This document shows positions 33,282 through 41,787 of a DNA stretch of 64,000 nucleotides, piece by piece. The notes beneath the pieces are model-generated. The model saw nothing but the letters and a program-made list of their open reading frames with translations. It searched no databases and had not been told where the DNA came from. The DNA is from Saliphagus infecundisoli (GTDB taxonomy: Archaea > Halobacteriota > Halobacteria > Halobacteriales > Natrialbaceae): assembly GCF_020177375.1 (NCBI RefSeq), contig NZ_JAIWHV010000001.1:186001-250000 (forward strand), given 5' to 3'. The number at the start of each line of letters is the position of its first letter. The stretch's first letter is position 1. Position numbers and translations under genes: made by a program.

Positions 33282-34487
33282 GTGATCGACAACCCGCGGA
33301 TCGATCTCCTGGTCGCCAGACACGGGCGAGCGATCGCGATCGCCGCGGTCGCCGTCGGCGTCCTCGCGCTAGTCGCGACCGGCTGGGCGGCCGCGAACCC
33401 ACAGACGACGACCGCGCCCGCCGGGGTCGCCGAGGATCGCGTCGAGACCGAGGTCGCCACGAGCGCCGAGGTCGTCCGGGACGGCCTCTGGGAGTCGGGA
33501 ACGGAACTCCGGGACAACCCCCTCTACACCCGCAACGACACCCCCGTCGTCGCCGTCGAACCCCGGACGACCGTTCCCGAGGACAGCGAGGTGACGGTCG
33601 ATCACGTCGTTTCGATCTGCTACGAGGCGGTCCGCGACGAGACCGTCTTCTGGGAGGACGGTGAGGAGGTGCTGAACGAAACGGTGACCGCCGAGGGCGG
33701 CGTCGCGACCTCGAGCACCGAGATCGACGTCGAGTCGGTCGCCGACCGCCGCGAGGCGATCGAAGCGGACCTCGGCGACGTCGGGACGGTCGCGCTCTCG
33801 GTCGTCGTCGACGTCCGGTACTCGGGCGACCTCGACGGCGGCTACGAACTCTCCACGCCCCTCGCGATGGACGAGGAGGCCTACTGGTTCGAGGAATCGA
33901 TGTCGGAGTCGGTGAGCCACGACCGGGCGGCCGGAGCGGAGACCACCGAGCCCCGGAGCACGCTCGTCGCGGGATTCGGCCTGCTCGCGCTCGCGGCGTT
34001 CGGCGTCGCGGCCGTCGTCGCCCGGCGAGGAACGGTCGACCCCGACGTCGCCCGGCGCCGGCTCCACGAGCGCCGACACGCCGAGTGGATCTCCCACGGG
34101 ACGATCCCGATGTGGATCGGCGACCACCACGTCGCACTGGACACCTTAGAGGACGTCGTCGACGTTGCGATCGACACCAACGAGCGGGTGGTCCACGACC
34201 GCGACCGGGAGCTGTTCGCGGTCGTCAGCGACGACGTCGTCTACTACTACAGCGAGCGGGGCCTCTGGGAGGAGACCGCCTGGCCCGACTTCGACCTGCA
34301 AAGCGGGGAGCGCCCGCCGATGCCCGACGACGCCGGAGGGAAGACCGCGAGACCCCCGGAAATGGACGGCGGGAGCCCGGCCCTCGAGGGCGACGGCTCC
34401 GCGTCCGTTCCGGGCGGGACCGACCCGGCTTCCGACGACGACTCGCTGCCCGATCCCGACGACGACGACGCCTGGGAACAGCTCTGA
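33282..34487 (+). CDS. DUF5305-type membrane protein of the SipW locus
   Basis: 401 residues starting at GTG. One helix near residues 17-38, an extracellular beta-rich region (about 40-220) with several acidic strands, and a second helix (228-248) before a cytoplasmic domain (250-345) that contains HHVALDTLEDVVDVAIDTNERVV, then an acidic low-complexity tail. This matches the DUF5305 proteins that accompany SipW-like peptidases in haloarchaea. It may couple extracellular assembly to the cytoplasm. No enzyme motif is seen. Confidence 0.75.
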   Translation: MIDNPRIDLLVARHGRAIAIAAVAVGVLALVATGWAAANPQTTTAPAGVAEDRVETEVATSAEVVRDGLWESGTELRDNPLYTRNDTPVVAVEPRTTVPEDSEVTVDHVVSICYEAVRDETVFWEDGEEVLNETVTAEGGVATSSTEIDVESVADRREAIEADLGDVGTVALSVVVDVRYSGDLDGGYELSTPLAMDEEAYWFEESMSESVSHDRAAGAETTEPRSTLVAGFGLLALAAFGVAAVVARRGTVDPDVARRRLHERRHAEWISHGTIPMWIGDHHVALDTLEDVVDVAIDTNERVVHDRDRELFAVVSDDVVYYYSERGLWEETAWPDFDLQSGERPPMPDDAGGKTARPPEMDGGSPALEGDGSASVPGGTDPASDDDSLPDPDDDDAWEQL

Positions 34488-34509
34488 TCCCCGACCCAGG
34501 TAGACTCAA

Positions 34510-34518
34510 CTTTTATAC
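34510..34518 (+). promoter_or_regulatory. A-box for the small HTH gene
   Basis: CTTTTATAC-like sequence (TTTTATACT, 34510-34518) about 26-34 bases before the ATG at 34544, a near-consensus haloarchaeal A-box. Confidence 0.6.
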
Positions 34519-34543
34519 TGCTGGGACGTTTCGATTCGCAACG

Positions 34544-34840
34544 ATGGCCGACACCGACGGGGAGGACATGACGGACCTGCCGCCGAGCGCCAAACTCGTT
34601 TTCAAGGTGCTCGAGTACGACGGGCCCCTGACCCAGAAACAGATCGTCGAGGAATCGATGCTGTCGGCGCGAACGGTCCGCTACGCTCTCGAACGCCTCG
34701 AGGGGATCGGGATCGTCGACGAGGACATCTACTTCGCGGACGCCCGACAGAGCCTCTATCGGATCGACGAGCCGGTCGCAGCCGACGGCTACGGCGCCGA
34801 CGAGAAGCGCGAGGACGCCTGCTGTGCGGGCGGCCAGTAG
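34544..34840 (+). CDS. Small winged-helix (MarR/TrmB-like) DNA-binding protein
   Basis: 98 residues. The core (14-70) is a winged helix with LTQKQIVEESMLSARTVRYALERLEGIGIV as the recognition region, followed by a beta wing (DEDIYFADARQSLYRI). The tail ends DACCAGGQ with paired cysteines. It has its own A-box. It follows the DUF5305 gene by 56 bases and could regulate the export locus, but equally may belong to the following membrane protein gene. Ligand unknown. Confidence 0.75.
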   Translation: MADTDGEDMTDLPPSAKLVFKVLEYDGPLTQKQIVEESMLSARTVRYALERLEGIGIVDEDIYFADARQSLYRIDEPVAADGYGADEKREDACCAGGQ

Positions 34841-34877
34841 CACCACAGTTATTTTCCGGCACTCGGGGAGTTCGTGT

Positions 34878-35291
34878 ATGGACAAGGACACCCTGCCCCG
34901 CTGGGGCTGGCTGCTCGCCGCGCTCTTTGCCGCCGCGATCACGGCGTCGCTCGCGAACGTCGCGCTGTTCCGGCCGATCGGCCTCCCCCAGTCCTACGAC
35001 GTCGTCACCACGATCGCGCTGATGGCGCCCGTGCTCATCTACGTCGGGCTCTGGCACGACGACGAGCGCCAGGCCTACTGGACCAACTCGCGGCCGAAGA
35101 TCGTCGGCGACGCCGTCTTTACCCTTCTGGGGGCCCTGCTCGGCGCCGGCTTCGCCATCGCCGCGCTGATCGACGTCGGGATCCCGCGGCTCGCGACCGA
35201 CGTGATCGCGATGCTCGCGGGCTTTCTCCTCGCCTGGGGTCTGTTCTGGTGGCGCAATACGGAACTCTACCGGGAGGACGACACACGCTAA
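34878..35291 (+). CDS. Four-helix membrane protein, unknown function
   Basis: 137 residues with helices near 10-32, 40-60, 76-98 and 103-125. The first loop is short and the ends are charged. The ATG at 34878 is preferred over an in-frame ATG at 34824, which lies inside the upstream HTH gene. No motif suggests transport or catalysis. Unrecognised. Confidence 0.65.
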   Translation: MDKDTLPRWGWLLAALFAAAITASLANVALFRPIGLPQSYDVVTTIALMAPVLIYVGLWHDDERQAYWTNSRPKIVGDAVFTLLGALLGAGFAIAALIDVGIPRLATDVIAMLAGFLLAWGLFWWRNTELYREDDTR

Positions 35292-35311
35292 GGGATTTCA
35301 GGGCCGACCGG

Positions 35312-37210
35312 TTACGACGGCACGACCGTGATCGGCTCCTGGCGGTCGATCGCGTCCTCTAACTCCTCGGCGATCGCACTCCCCCGCGACACCTGGATCT
35401 CTCCCCCGCGGCTCACCGTCGCGGTAAACAGGTAGTCGCCGCCGGCACGGATCTCGACGGTCTCACCCTGGTTGCCCTCGACGGGGACGACGACGTGTCT
35501 GGAGGTGATCTCGGGGGTGGTGATCCGGCCCTCGGGCTGTCCGGCGCTCCCGCCGCCGGCGGCGCCCGATCCGCTTGAGCCGTCTGAAGCAGCCCCGCCG
35601 GAGTGGGGGTTCTCGTCGTGGGTCCGGACGTCGATGTCGATCCCCAGCCTGTTCTCGATGTCGGTGATCCGGCCGCCGCCTTTCCCGATCACCGTCGAGA
35701 TGTCGTCGTCGTCGACGTAGACGACCGCTCGGTCCTGGCCCGAGAGCTGGACGTCGACGTAGCCTCTGGCGACCGAGCGGATCTCGCGTTCGATCTCGCC
35801 TTTCGCGAGGCGATCGACGCCCGACTCGGTTCCGGGCCCACCGTCCTCGTCGTCGAGAGGGACGGTGACGACCTGGCGGTTGAAGGTGTAGATCTCGTAC
35901 TCGGGCTCGCCGCTTTCGAACTCCGAGACGAGGATCACCGGCCGGGCTAAGTCCTCCTCGGTGAGCCCCGCGGGCACCTTCACCTCGGTCGTGACGTCGT
36001 ACACCTTCGCGACCTCGCCGGCCTCGATGTAGACGACCGTGTCGACGACCTGGGGGATCATCCCCAGTTCGACCCGTCCCACGAGGCGCTGGAGGGCGTC
36101 GATCGCCCGGGTGGCGTGGACGACGCCGATCATCCCTACCCCGGCGAGGCGCATGTCCGCGAAGACCTCGAAGTCGTCGGTCTTGCGGACCTCGTCGTAG
36201 ATGGTGTAGTCGGGCCGGACCATCAACAGGGCGTCGGCCGTCTTCGCCATCTCGCCGCCCAACTCGGTGTACTGGGTGATCTCCGGGCCGACCTGGAGGT
36301 CGCGGGGCTTCTCCATCGTCTTGACCGCGTACTCCTCGTCGTTCAGGTACCTGGCGACCGCCTGGGCGAACGTAGACTTGCCCGCGCCGGGCGCCCCCGA
36401 GATGAGCACGCCCCGCTGGTGCTCGCCGAGTCGGTCCTTGAGTTCCTCTGCGTGTTCGTAGTCCTCGATGTCGGTCTGTGCGATCGGCTTGACCGCGGTG
36501 ATCTCGATGCCGTCGGAAAAGGGCGGTCTGGCGATCGCGATCCGGTAGTCCCGGAACTGGACGATCTTCATGCCGGGTTCCGAGAGCTCGACGAAGCCGC
36601 CGCTTGCCTCCTTGGCGCCGTCGACGACCTCGCGGGCGTACTCGTCCATCTCCTCCTCGGAGAGCGGGTCGTCGGCGATGGCCTCGTAGCGCATCTCGTC
36701 GAGTGCGCCCCGCTTTGCCATCGGGCGGGTATCGGTCTTCAGGTGGACGCTCATCGTCTCGTCGTCGAAGAACTCCTCGAGGGCAAGGGTGCCGACCTCG
36801 CGGGACTTCGGCGAGATGTAGGCGACCTCCAGGCCCTTCGCTTCTGCCACTTCGGCCTGGACGATGTCACTCGTGACGAAGGTGGCCTTGAGCTCCTCGG
36901 CGAGGTCGCGGATCAGCGCGTCGATCTCGCCCTCGGCGGCGTGGCCCCGCTCGATCGCGTCGGGGCGGTCGCCGACGTACTCCAGGTCGATCCGTCTGCC
37001 CTCGGCGAGGTCGGCCAGCGTCTGGAGCTCCGAGAGGCCGTCCCAGCCGCTCTCGAGGCCGTCGTTGGCCTGGGCCTCGAGTTCGGCGACGACCGCCTCC
37101 GGCACCGAGACTGTCGCTCCCTCGAACGTCACCTCCACGTCCTCTTCGCCCTCGATCGCGGCCGAGACGCGGCCGTCGATGACCACGCTCGTGTCCGGTA
37201 CGACGTTCAT
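35312..37210 (-). CDS. PINA-type ATPase: PIN domain, type II/IV secretion-like ATPase, KH domain
   Basis: 632 residues. An N-terminal PIN domain (about 1-140) carries the acidic residues of the nuclease fold (VPDTSVVIDG; TSDIVQAEVAE). A RecA-like ATPase follows, with Walker A GAPGAGKSTF near 274 and a DEVRKTDDFEVF-type Walker B region. A C-terminal KH segment (VIGKGGGRITDIENRLGIDI) precedes a Ser/Gly-rich linker and a TRAM-like beta end. Family knowledge: the Sulfolobus homologue PINA forms hexamers and interacts with Holliday-junction proteins. Conserved across archaea. Confidence 0.9.
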   Translation of the reverse strand: MNVVPDTSVVIDGRVSAAIEGEEDVEVTFEGATVSVPEAVVAELEAQANDGLESGWDGLSELQTLADLAEGRRIDLEYVGDRPDAIERGHAAEGEIDALIRDLAEELKATFVTSDIVQAEVAEAKGLEVAYISPKSREVGTLALEEFFDDETMSVHLKTDTRPMAKRGALDEMRYEAIADDPLSEEEMDEYAREVVDGAKEASGGFVELSEPGMKIVQFRDYRIAIARPPFSDGIEITAVKPIAQTDIEDYEHAEELKDRLGEHQRGVLISGAPGAGKSTFAQAVARYLNDEEYAVKTMEKPRDLQVGPEITQYTELGGEMAKTADALLMVRPDYTIYDEVRKTDDFEVFADMRLAGVGMIGVVHATRAIDALQRLVGRVELGMIPQVVDTVVYIEAGEVAKVYDVTTEVKVPAGLTEEDLARPVILVSEFESGEPEYEIYTFNRQVVTVPLDDEDGGPGTESGVDRLAKGEIEREIRSVARGYVDVQLSGQDRAVVYVDDDDISTVIGKGGGRITDIENRLGIDIDVRTHDENPHSGGAASDGSSGSGAAGGGSAGQPEGRITTPEITSRHVVVPVEGNQGETVEIRAGGDYLFTATVSRGGEIQVSRGSAIAEELEDAIDRQEPITVVPS

Positions 37211-37301
37211 GCCGGCGGATTCGGCCCTCGCGGGTATAAGGCTGCGGAACGCAGGTGACGGGTTCGGCCGCCTGCCCCCGGCAGCAGGCCGACAAAGGAG
37301 T

Positions 37302-39398
37302 TCAGTCGCCGGACGCTCGGTCGAGGGAGGCGACCGTGGCGTCCTCGAAGACCGCCTCGCAGCGACGACCGGGGACGGCGCTACAGACGACGATCCCGGC
37401 GTGGACCGGCCCGGTTCGCTCGATCGGGCGCTGGTCGACCGGGGTCCACCGGTCGCCGCCGGGAGAGACGAAACAGGTCAGGCGCTCGCCGAGGAGGTCG
37501 GCCCGGAGCCATTCGGCTCCGATCCCCTCGAGCTGGTGGCTGACGCCCGCCTCACCCGGGCGGGTCCGCCACAGTAGCTCCGTGCCGAACTCCGGGGTAT
37601 CGCCGACGTAGCCGTACGTCGAGGCCCCATCGCGCCCGCTCCGGATCATCACGCCCGCCTTGCTACACGGATCGACGCCCTCGAGGGCGACGAGCCGGGC
37701 CCGGACGGTGACGTCGCCGTCGGCGGTCGCGTAGACGAACTGGAGGTCGTTCAGGTCGTCCCGGACGTCGTCGCCGTCGGCGGCGACCGTCCACCGGTTT
37801 GCGCCCGGGTCGAACGCGACGGTCCCGCCGGCCTCGAGGTCGCCGATCTCGACGTCGGACTCGAGATCGAGGCGGTCGCCGCGCCCGACGTCCGTGCGCT
37901 CATCGGCGGTCGGTGCCGACACGAGCGGACAGTTCCGAAACGAAAAGCGGGCGCCGCCCTCGGCGCTCTCGCCGACCGCCATTTTCCATCCCTGGGCGTC
38001 ACAGATGTCGGAGACGAGGCCGAGCCCCACGCCGGTCCCCTCCGGGTCGGTGGTGTACCCCGGCTCAAGGACGGTTTCGCGCTCGGACTCGGGGATTCCC
38101 CGGCCCGTATCCTCGACGTAGAACCCGTCGTCGAGGGCTCCGATCCGGACGGTCACGTCCTCGCCACTGTTGGCGACGGCGTCATCGCGAGCCTGCGAGC
38201 GATTGCTCGTCGGACCGTGTTCCACGGCGTCATCGCGAATCTGCGAGCGGTGGCTCGTGGAACCGTGTTCCACGGCGTTCGTAAAGAGGTTCTCGAGGGC
38301 CGGCCGGATCGTCTCCTCGTCGACGGGCGTGTTCGTCGCCGCGGGGAGCCGGTTCTCCAGGGTCGCCTCCCCGGGGTAGACGCTCCAGACGTCCTCGACG
38401 ACGTCGGCGAGCGACCCGGCCCCGCCGTCGGAACCGCCGGTCGAGCCGTTCGCGACCGTCTCGAGGTCCTCGATCATCTCGTCGATCCGACTGAGTGCCG
38501 CCCGAACCCGGTCGAGGTGGTCCTCGTCGCCGGTCTCCTCGGCGAGTTCGAGGTGGCCGGCGGCGACCTGCAGGGGGTTGCGGAGGTCGTGGCGGACGTT
38601 TCGGGCGAACGTCTCGAAGCGCTCCCGGAGCTCCTCGAGTTCCCGCTCGCTTCGTTTGAGGTCGGTGACGTCGACGGAGACGCCGACGAGTCCCTCCCGC
38701 CCGCCGTCGCTCCAGGGGATCTTCGTCGTCCGGACGGTGTGGGCGGTCGAGTCGTGGTCGTAGCGTTCGTCCTGGCCCCGGATCGACGCTCCGGTCTCGA
38801 CGACCCGGCGGTCGTCCGCCGTGGTCCGGCGTGCCATCTCCGGGTTCGTCTCCCCGTAGAGGTCGAGGTCCGTCCGGCCGATCGCGTCCTCGGGATCGAC
38901 GATCCTGGGGGTGGGGGTGGCATGGAGGTATCGCCCCTTCCCGTCCTTGACGTAGACGTTCGGCTCCGGGCCCTCGAGCAGCGCCGTGAGCGCGGCGCGT
39001 TCGACGCGGGCCTCCAGTCGCCGTCCGTACGTCTCGAGGCAATCGTCCACGGCGTGGCGCACGGTTTCGAGGGGATCGGCGGGGGTGTAGTAGCCGTCCG
39101 CGCCCGCGTTGAGGAGTTTCCGGGGGACTCCCTCGGAGTCGTCGGCGTAGAAGACGACCGGGAACGCGGCGTCGCGGGCGCGGACCTCCCGACAGAGGTC
39201 GGTGCCGGTCGTTTCCGGAAGCCGGTCGGCCAGCAGACACCCTACCTCTGGATCGCGGGCGGCATCGACCGCCGCCGCCGGCTCGAGGGATCGAATCTCC
39301 GTGGCCCGTCCCTCGAGGAGCGCGTCCCGGAGCTCCGGCGAGCGCACGGAGTCGCCGACGCCGACGACGACCGTCGGCGCGGGAAGGGGCCGGCTCAT
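37302..39398 (-). CDS. Receiver-PAS-histidine kinase with C-terminal jelly-roll (DUF1349/LamG-like) domain
   Basis: 698 residues from the ATG at 39398. A receiver-like domain (about 8-125) keeps the phospho-acceptor type aspartate (CLLADRLPETTG) but lacks the usual late lysine (YYTPADP). A PAS domain (about 150-275), the phosphoacceptor His in RHDLRNPLQV, and an ATPase domain with NLFTNAVEHG, DTGRGIP and GTGVGLGLV follow. After residue about 500 there is a beta-rich domain of about 185 residues with KAGVMIRSG and EWLRADLLGERLTCFVSPGG, resembling DUF1349/concanavalin-like folds. No membrane helix. Two tandem 48 bp repeat units interrupt the N-box. Confidence 0.85.
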   Translation of the reverse strand: MSRPLPAPTVVVGVGDSVRSPELRDALLEGRATEIRSLEPAAAVDAARDPEVGCLLADRLPETTGTDLCREVRARDAAFPVVFYADDSEGVPRKLLNAGADGYYTPADPLETVRHAVDDCLETYGRRLEARVERAALTALLEGPEPNVYVKDGKGRYLHATPTPRIVDPEDAIGRTDLDLYGETNPEMARRTTADDRRVVETGASIRGQDERYDHDSTAHTVRTTKIPWSDGGREGLVGVSVDVTDLKRSERELEELRERFETFARNVRHDLRNPLQVAAGHLELAEETGDEDHLDRVRAALSRIDEMIEDLETVANGSTGGSDGGAGSLADVVEDVWSVYPGEATLENRLPAATNTPVDEETIRPALENLFTNAVEHGSTSHRSQIRDDAVEHGPTSNRSQARDDAVANSGEDVTVRIGALDDGFYVEDTGRGIPESERETVLEPGYTTDPEGTGVGLGLVSDICDAQGWKMAVGESAEGGARFSFRNCPLVSAPTADERTDVGRGDRLDLESDVEIGDLEAGGTVAFDPGANRWTVAADGDDVRDDLNDLQFVYATADGDVTVRARLVALEGVDPCSKAGVMIRSGRDGASTYGYVGDTPEFGTELLWRTRPGEAGVSHQLEGIGAEWLRADLLGERLTCFVSPGGDRWTPVDQRPIERTGPVHAGIVVCSAVPGRRCEAVFEDATVASLDRASGD
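38176..38271 (-). repeat. Two tandem 48 bp coding repeat units in histidine kinase
   Basis: Units at 38176-38223 and 38224-38271 each begin ACGGCGTCATCGCGA and are followed by a third ACGGCGT. Each adds 16 residues of the form (E/P)xSxRSQxRDDAV. Unit 1 shares a 29-base identical stretch with the single unit in the kinase gene at 16993; unit 2 differs at a few bases. Confidence 0.88.
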
Positions 39399-39521
39399 CG
39401 ATCCGTCCCGTGGGGCCGGTCGTAGGGCTCCGCCGGCCCTCGAAAACGTCCTCGCTCGTCGCACATGGCCTCCCCTTTCCCTTCTCGGGATATAAGGCTA
39501 CGGAACGTTCACGATAGTTTA

Positions 39522-40274
39522 TCAGTCGCGGGCGACGACCGTCGAGCGCTCGCGGTAGCGCTCGTAGACGTCCTTGACCCACTCCCGGAAGGCGGGCGTG
39601 TCGTTCTCGACGCAGGCGGCGAACGTCCCGTCCTCGTAGCGGCCGACGAGCGCGGTGTCGTCGGTCAGCGTCAGCCCGAAGTCGACGGAGTCCTCGAGCG
39701 TCCGGAGGGTGAACGCCCCCGGCGGGGGCTCCTCGGGTTCGGGTACCCGCTCTAGGACCGGCCGGGGCATGATCAGCTCGGTCTCGACGCCGTCGGCCAG
39801 GAGCCGTCCGTGGACCTCGATGAAGAGGTCGCTGACGATCGGCGAGATCCCGCGGACCGACGACGTCTCGGAGTCGGTCATCGCCGTCCGGTAGTGGCTG
39901 ATCGGCGCGTGGGGGTTCGTCGGGGTGGCGACGGTCACCGTCGCCTCCTCCAGCAACAGCGGGTCGAACGCGGGATCCCGGTCGGCGAACGTCCCGACGA
40001 CCGGACCGTGGCGCTCGAGGGCCGAGAGCCGGTCGAGAAACCGCTTCGCCGACAGGTAGACCAGGTCGCCGACGGCGGTTAGCTCGTAGCGTCCGTCCAC
40101 CTTCTCGACCCAGCCGAGTTCGCCACACGCGTTGAGGTGGCGCTGGACGGTCACCCGCGAGGCCGACAACTCCTCGGTCAGCCCCCGCGTGTCCGTCGGT
40201 TCCTCGTGGAGCGACCCCAACACGTCGAACCGGTGTGGCGACGAGAACAGGTCGGTTCCCCACTCGTATCCCAT
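39522..40274 (-). CDS. HTH transcriptional regulator, FilR1-like
   Basis: 250 residues. An N-terminal winged helix (about 8-75) includes LTEELSASRVTVQRHLNACGELGWV as the DNA-reading segment. The remainder (90-245) looks like the FilR1-type sensing domain, with a strand-loop pattern ending FREWVKDVYERYRERS. It is probably a sensor of a metabolite or cell state. It is transcribed toward the histidine kinase, with 123 bases between. Target genes unknown. Confidence 0.75.
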   Translation of the reverse strand: MGYEWGTDLFSSPHRFDVLGSLHEEPTDTRGLTEELSASRVTVQRHLNACGELGWVEKVDGRYELTAVGDLVYLSAKRFLDRLSALERHGPVVGTFADRDPAFDPLLLEEATVTVATPTNPHAPISHYRTAMTDSETSSVRGISPIVSDLFIEVHGRLLADGVETELIMPRPVLERVPEPEEPPPGAFTLRTLEDSVDFGLTLTDDTALVGRYEDGTFAACVENDTPAFREWVKDVYERYRERSTVVARD

Positions 40275-40637
40275 CGGCCGAACCCATTCGACCGACGAAC
40301 GTATGCTTTCCGGTCATGATCCGTCGAAGGCGGCGTATCCGGTGGATTCGACCCCTCCATCGGCCGTGTTGGTCGTCCCGTATCCGTTTCAGGGGGTGTT
40401 CTCGAGGTCGAAAACGATCACCTCCTGAACGGGAGTGCAGTGGGTAAGGTAAGACCGTACCGAGTGGTACCAGAAACTGGCAGCACGACGACCCCGGTTC
40501 GGCCGGCCGCCGAACCCGCTCGATCGTGTGCCTCTGACATCACGGGGTCGGTTGGCCGCCGCCCCCTGTACTTCCTCTCCAGCCGTGGCTCCGCCGGACC
40601 CGCTACACTCACGGTCCTGGCCTCGAAAGCCGGTGCC
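40275..40637. other. 363-base divergent intergenic region with hairpin
   Basis: Lies between the minus-strand regulator and the plus-strand M20 peptidase. It contains a perfect hairpin, GGTTCGG (40496-40502) with CCGAACC (40510-40516), and a GGTAAGGTAAGACCGTACC repeat-like stretch (40442-40460). No coding frame with a recognisable domain is seen. It is unusually long for this gene-dense window and may hold a small RNA or an extended regulatory region. Confidence 0.45.
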
Positions 40638-41735
40638 ATGGCAACGACGATCGCCGAACTGACCGAGGCCCTCGTCGGGATCGCGAGCCACGACGACGAG
40701 ACCGCCGCCGGCGACCGCATCGAGGCGTGGCTCGCCGACGAGACGGAAGCGGCGGTCCGCCGCGACGGGATCGGGAACGTGATCGCCCGGCGAGGTGACG
40801 ATGAAGGGGTCTCGGTCGCGCTCGTCGGCCACCACGACGTCGTCCCGCCCGAGGGGCCCCAGCTCGCCGAGGACGGCAGCTACCGCGTCGAGCGCCGGGA
40901 GGGCCGGATCCACGGCCGGGGCGCGGCGGACATGAAGGGCGCGCTCGCGGCGCAGCTGGTCACCTTCCGGGAGGCGGAGCTCCCTCCAGGAATCGAGCTC
41001 GTCTTCGCGAGCTTCGTCGGGGAGGAGACCGGCGGCGTCGGCGCCCGGTACGCGATCGACGACGGCTTCCTCCCCGACTACGCCGTCGTCGGCGAGGGCT
41101 CGACGAACTACTCGGGGCCGGACGTCACCGACGTCGTCGTCGCCCACCGGGGCCGGCGGGGGAGCACCGTCACCGCCCGCGGGACCGCCGCCCACGCCAG
41201 CGAGCCCGAGGCCGGCGAGAACGCGATCTACCGGGCGACGGCGGCGATCGACGCGATCCGGGAACTCGACGTTCCTCCGGTCTCGGTCGCCGGCGGCCGG
41301 CTCTCCGGAAGCGTCGTCGTCACCGAGATCGAGGGTGGCTCGGCGATGAACGTCGTTCCCGAGCGGTGTACGCTGACGGTCGACGAGCGGACGGTGCCCG
41401 GCGAGCGCGCCGACCTCGACGGTCTGGAACGGTTACCGGGAATCGAGTGGGCGGTCGAACAGGACCTCCCGCCGATGGAGTGCACCGACGAGACGTTCGC
41501 CGAGCGGGTCCTCGCGGCCGCCGCCGAGGCCCAGTCGGCCCCTCCCGAACTCGCGACCAAACCCCATGCGACCGACGCGGGCTGGCTCTCGCGGGCGGGG
41601 ACCGAGTGCGTGATCTGTGGTCCCTCCGAACCCGGCGAGGCCCACACGCGCGAGGAGAGCGTTTCCATCCAGGCCCTCGAGCGGTGTTACCGGATCTATC
41701 GCGGGACCGTCGAGTCGTGGCCGGCCCACGGCTGA
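40638..41735 (+). CDS. M20 family metallo-amidohydrolase (DapE/ArgE-like)
   Basis: 365 residues. Metal and catalytic motifs of the M20 family are present: VGHHDVVPP (His, Asp), GRGAADMKGA (bridging Asp) and SFVGEETGGVG (catalytic and metal Glu), then a dimerisation insert (about 165-275) and a late HATDAGWLS His. These enzymes remove succinyl or acetyl groups in lysine or arginine synthesis, or act as peptidases. The DapE role is likely but not proven. The ATG at 40638 opens directly into the family start. Confidence 0.8.
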   Translation: MATTIAELTEALVGIASHDDETAAGDRIEAWLADETEAAVRRDGIGNVIARRGDDEGVSVALVGHHDVVPPEGPQLAEDGSYRVERREGRIHGRGAADMKGALAAQLVTFREAELPPGIELVFASFVGEETGGVGARYAIDDGFLPDYAVVGEGSTNYSGPDVTDVVVAHRGRRGSTVTARGTAAHASEPEAGENAIYRATAAIDAIRELDVPPVSVAGGRLSGSVVVTEIEGGSAMNVVPERCTLTVDERTVPGERADLDGLERLPGIEWAVEQDLPPMECTDETFAERVLAAAAEAQSAPPELATKPHATDAGWLSRAGTECVICGPSEPGEAHTREESVSIQALERCYRIYRGTVESWPAHG

Positions 41736-41787
41736 CCTCCCTGGCCGGAACCCCGGCGTTGATGGGACCGGCCCTCGTTCGTCCGCC

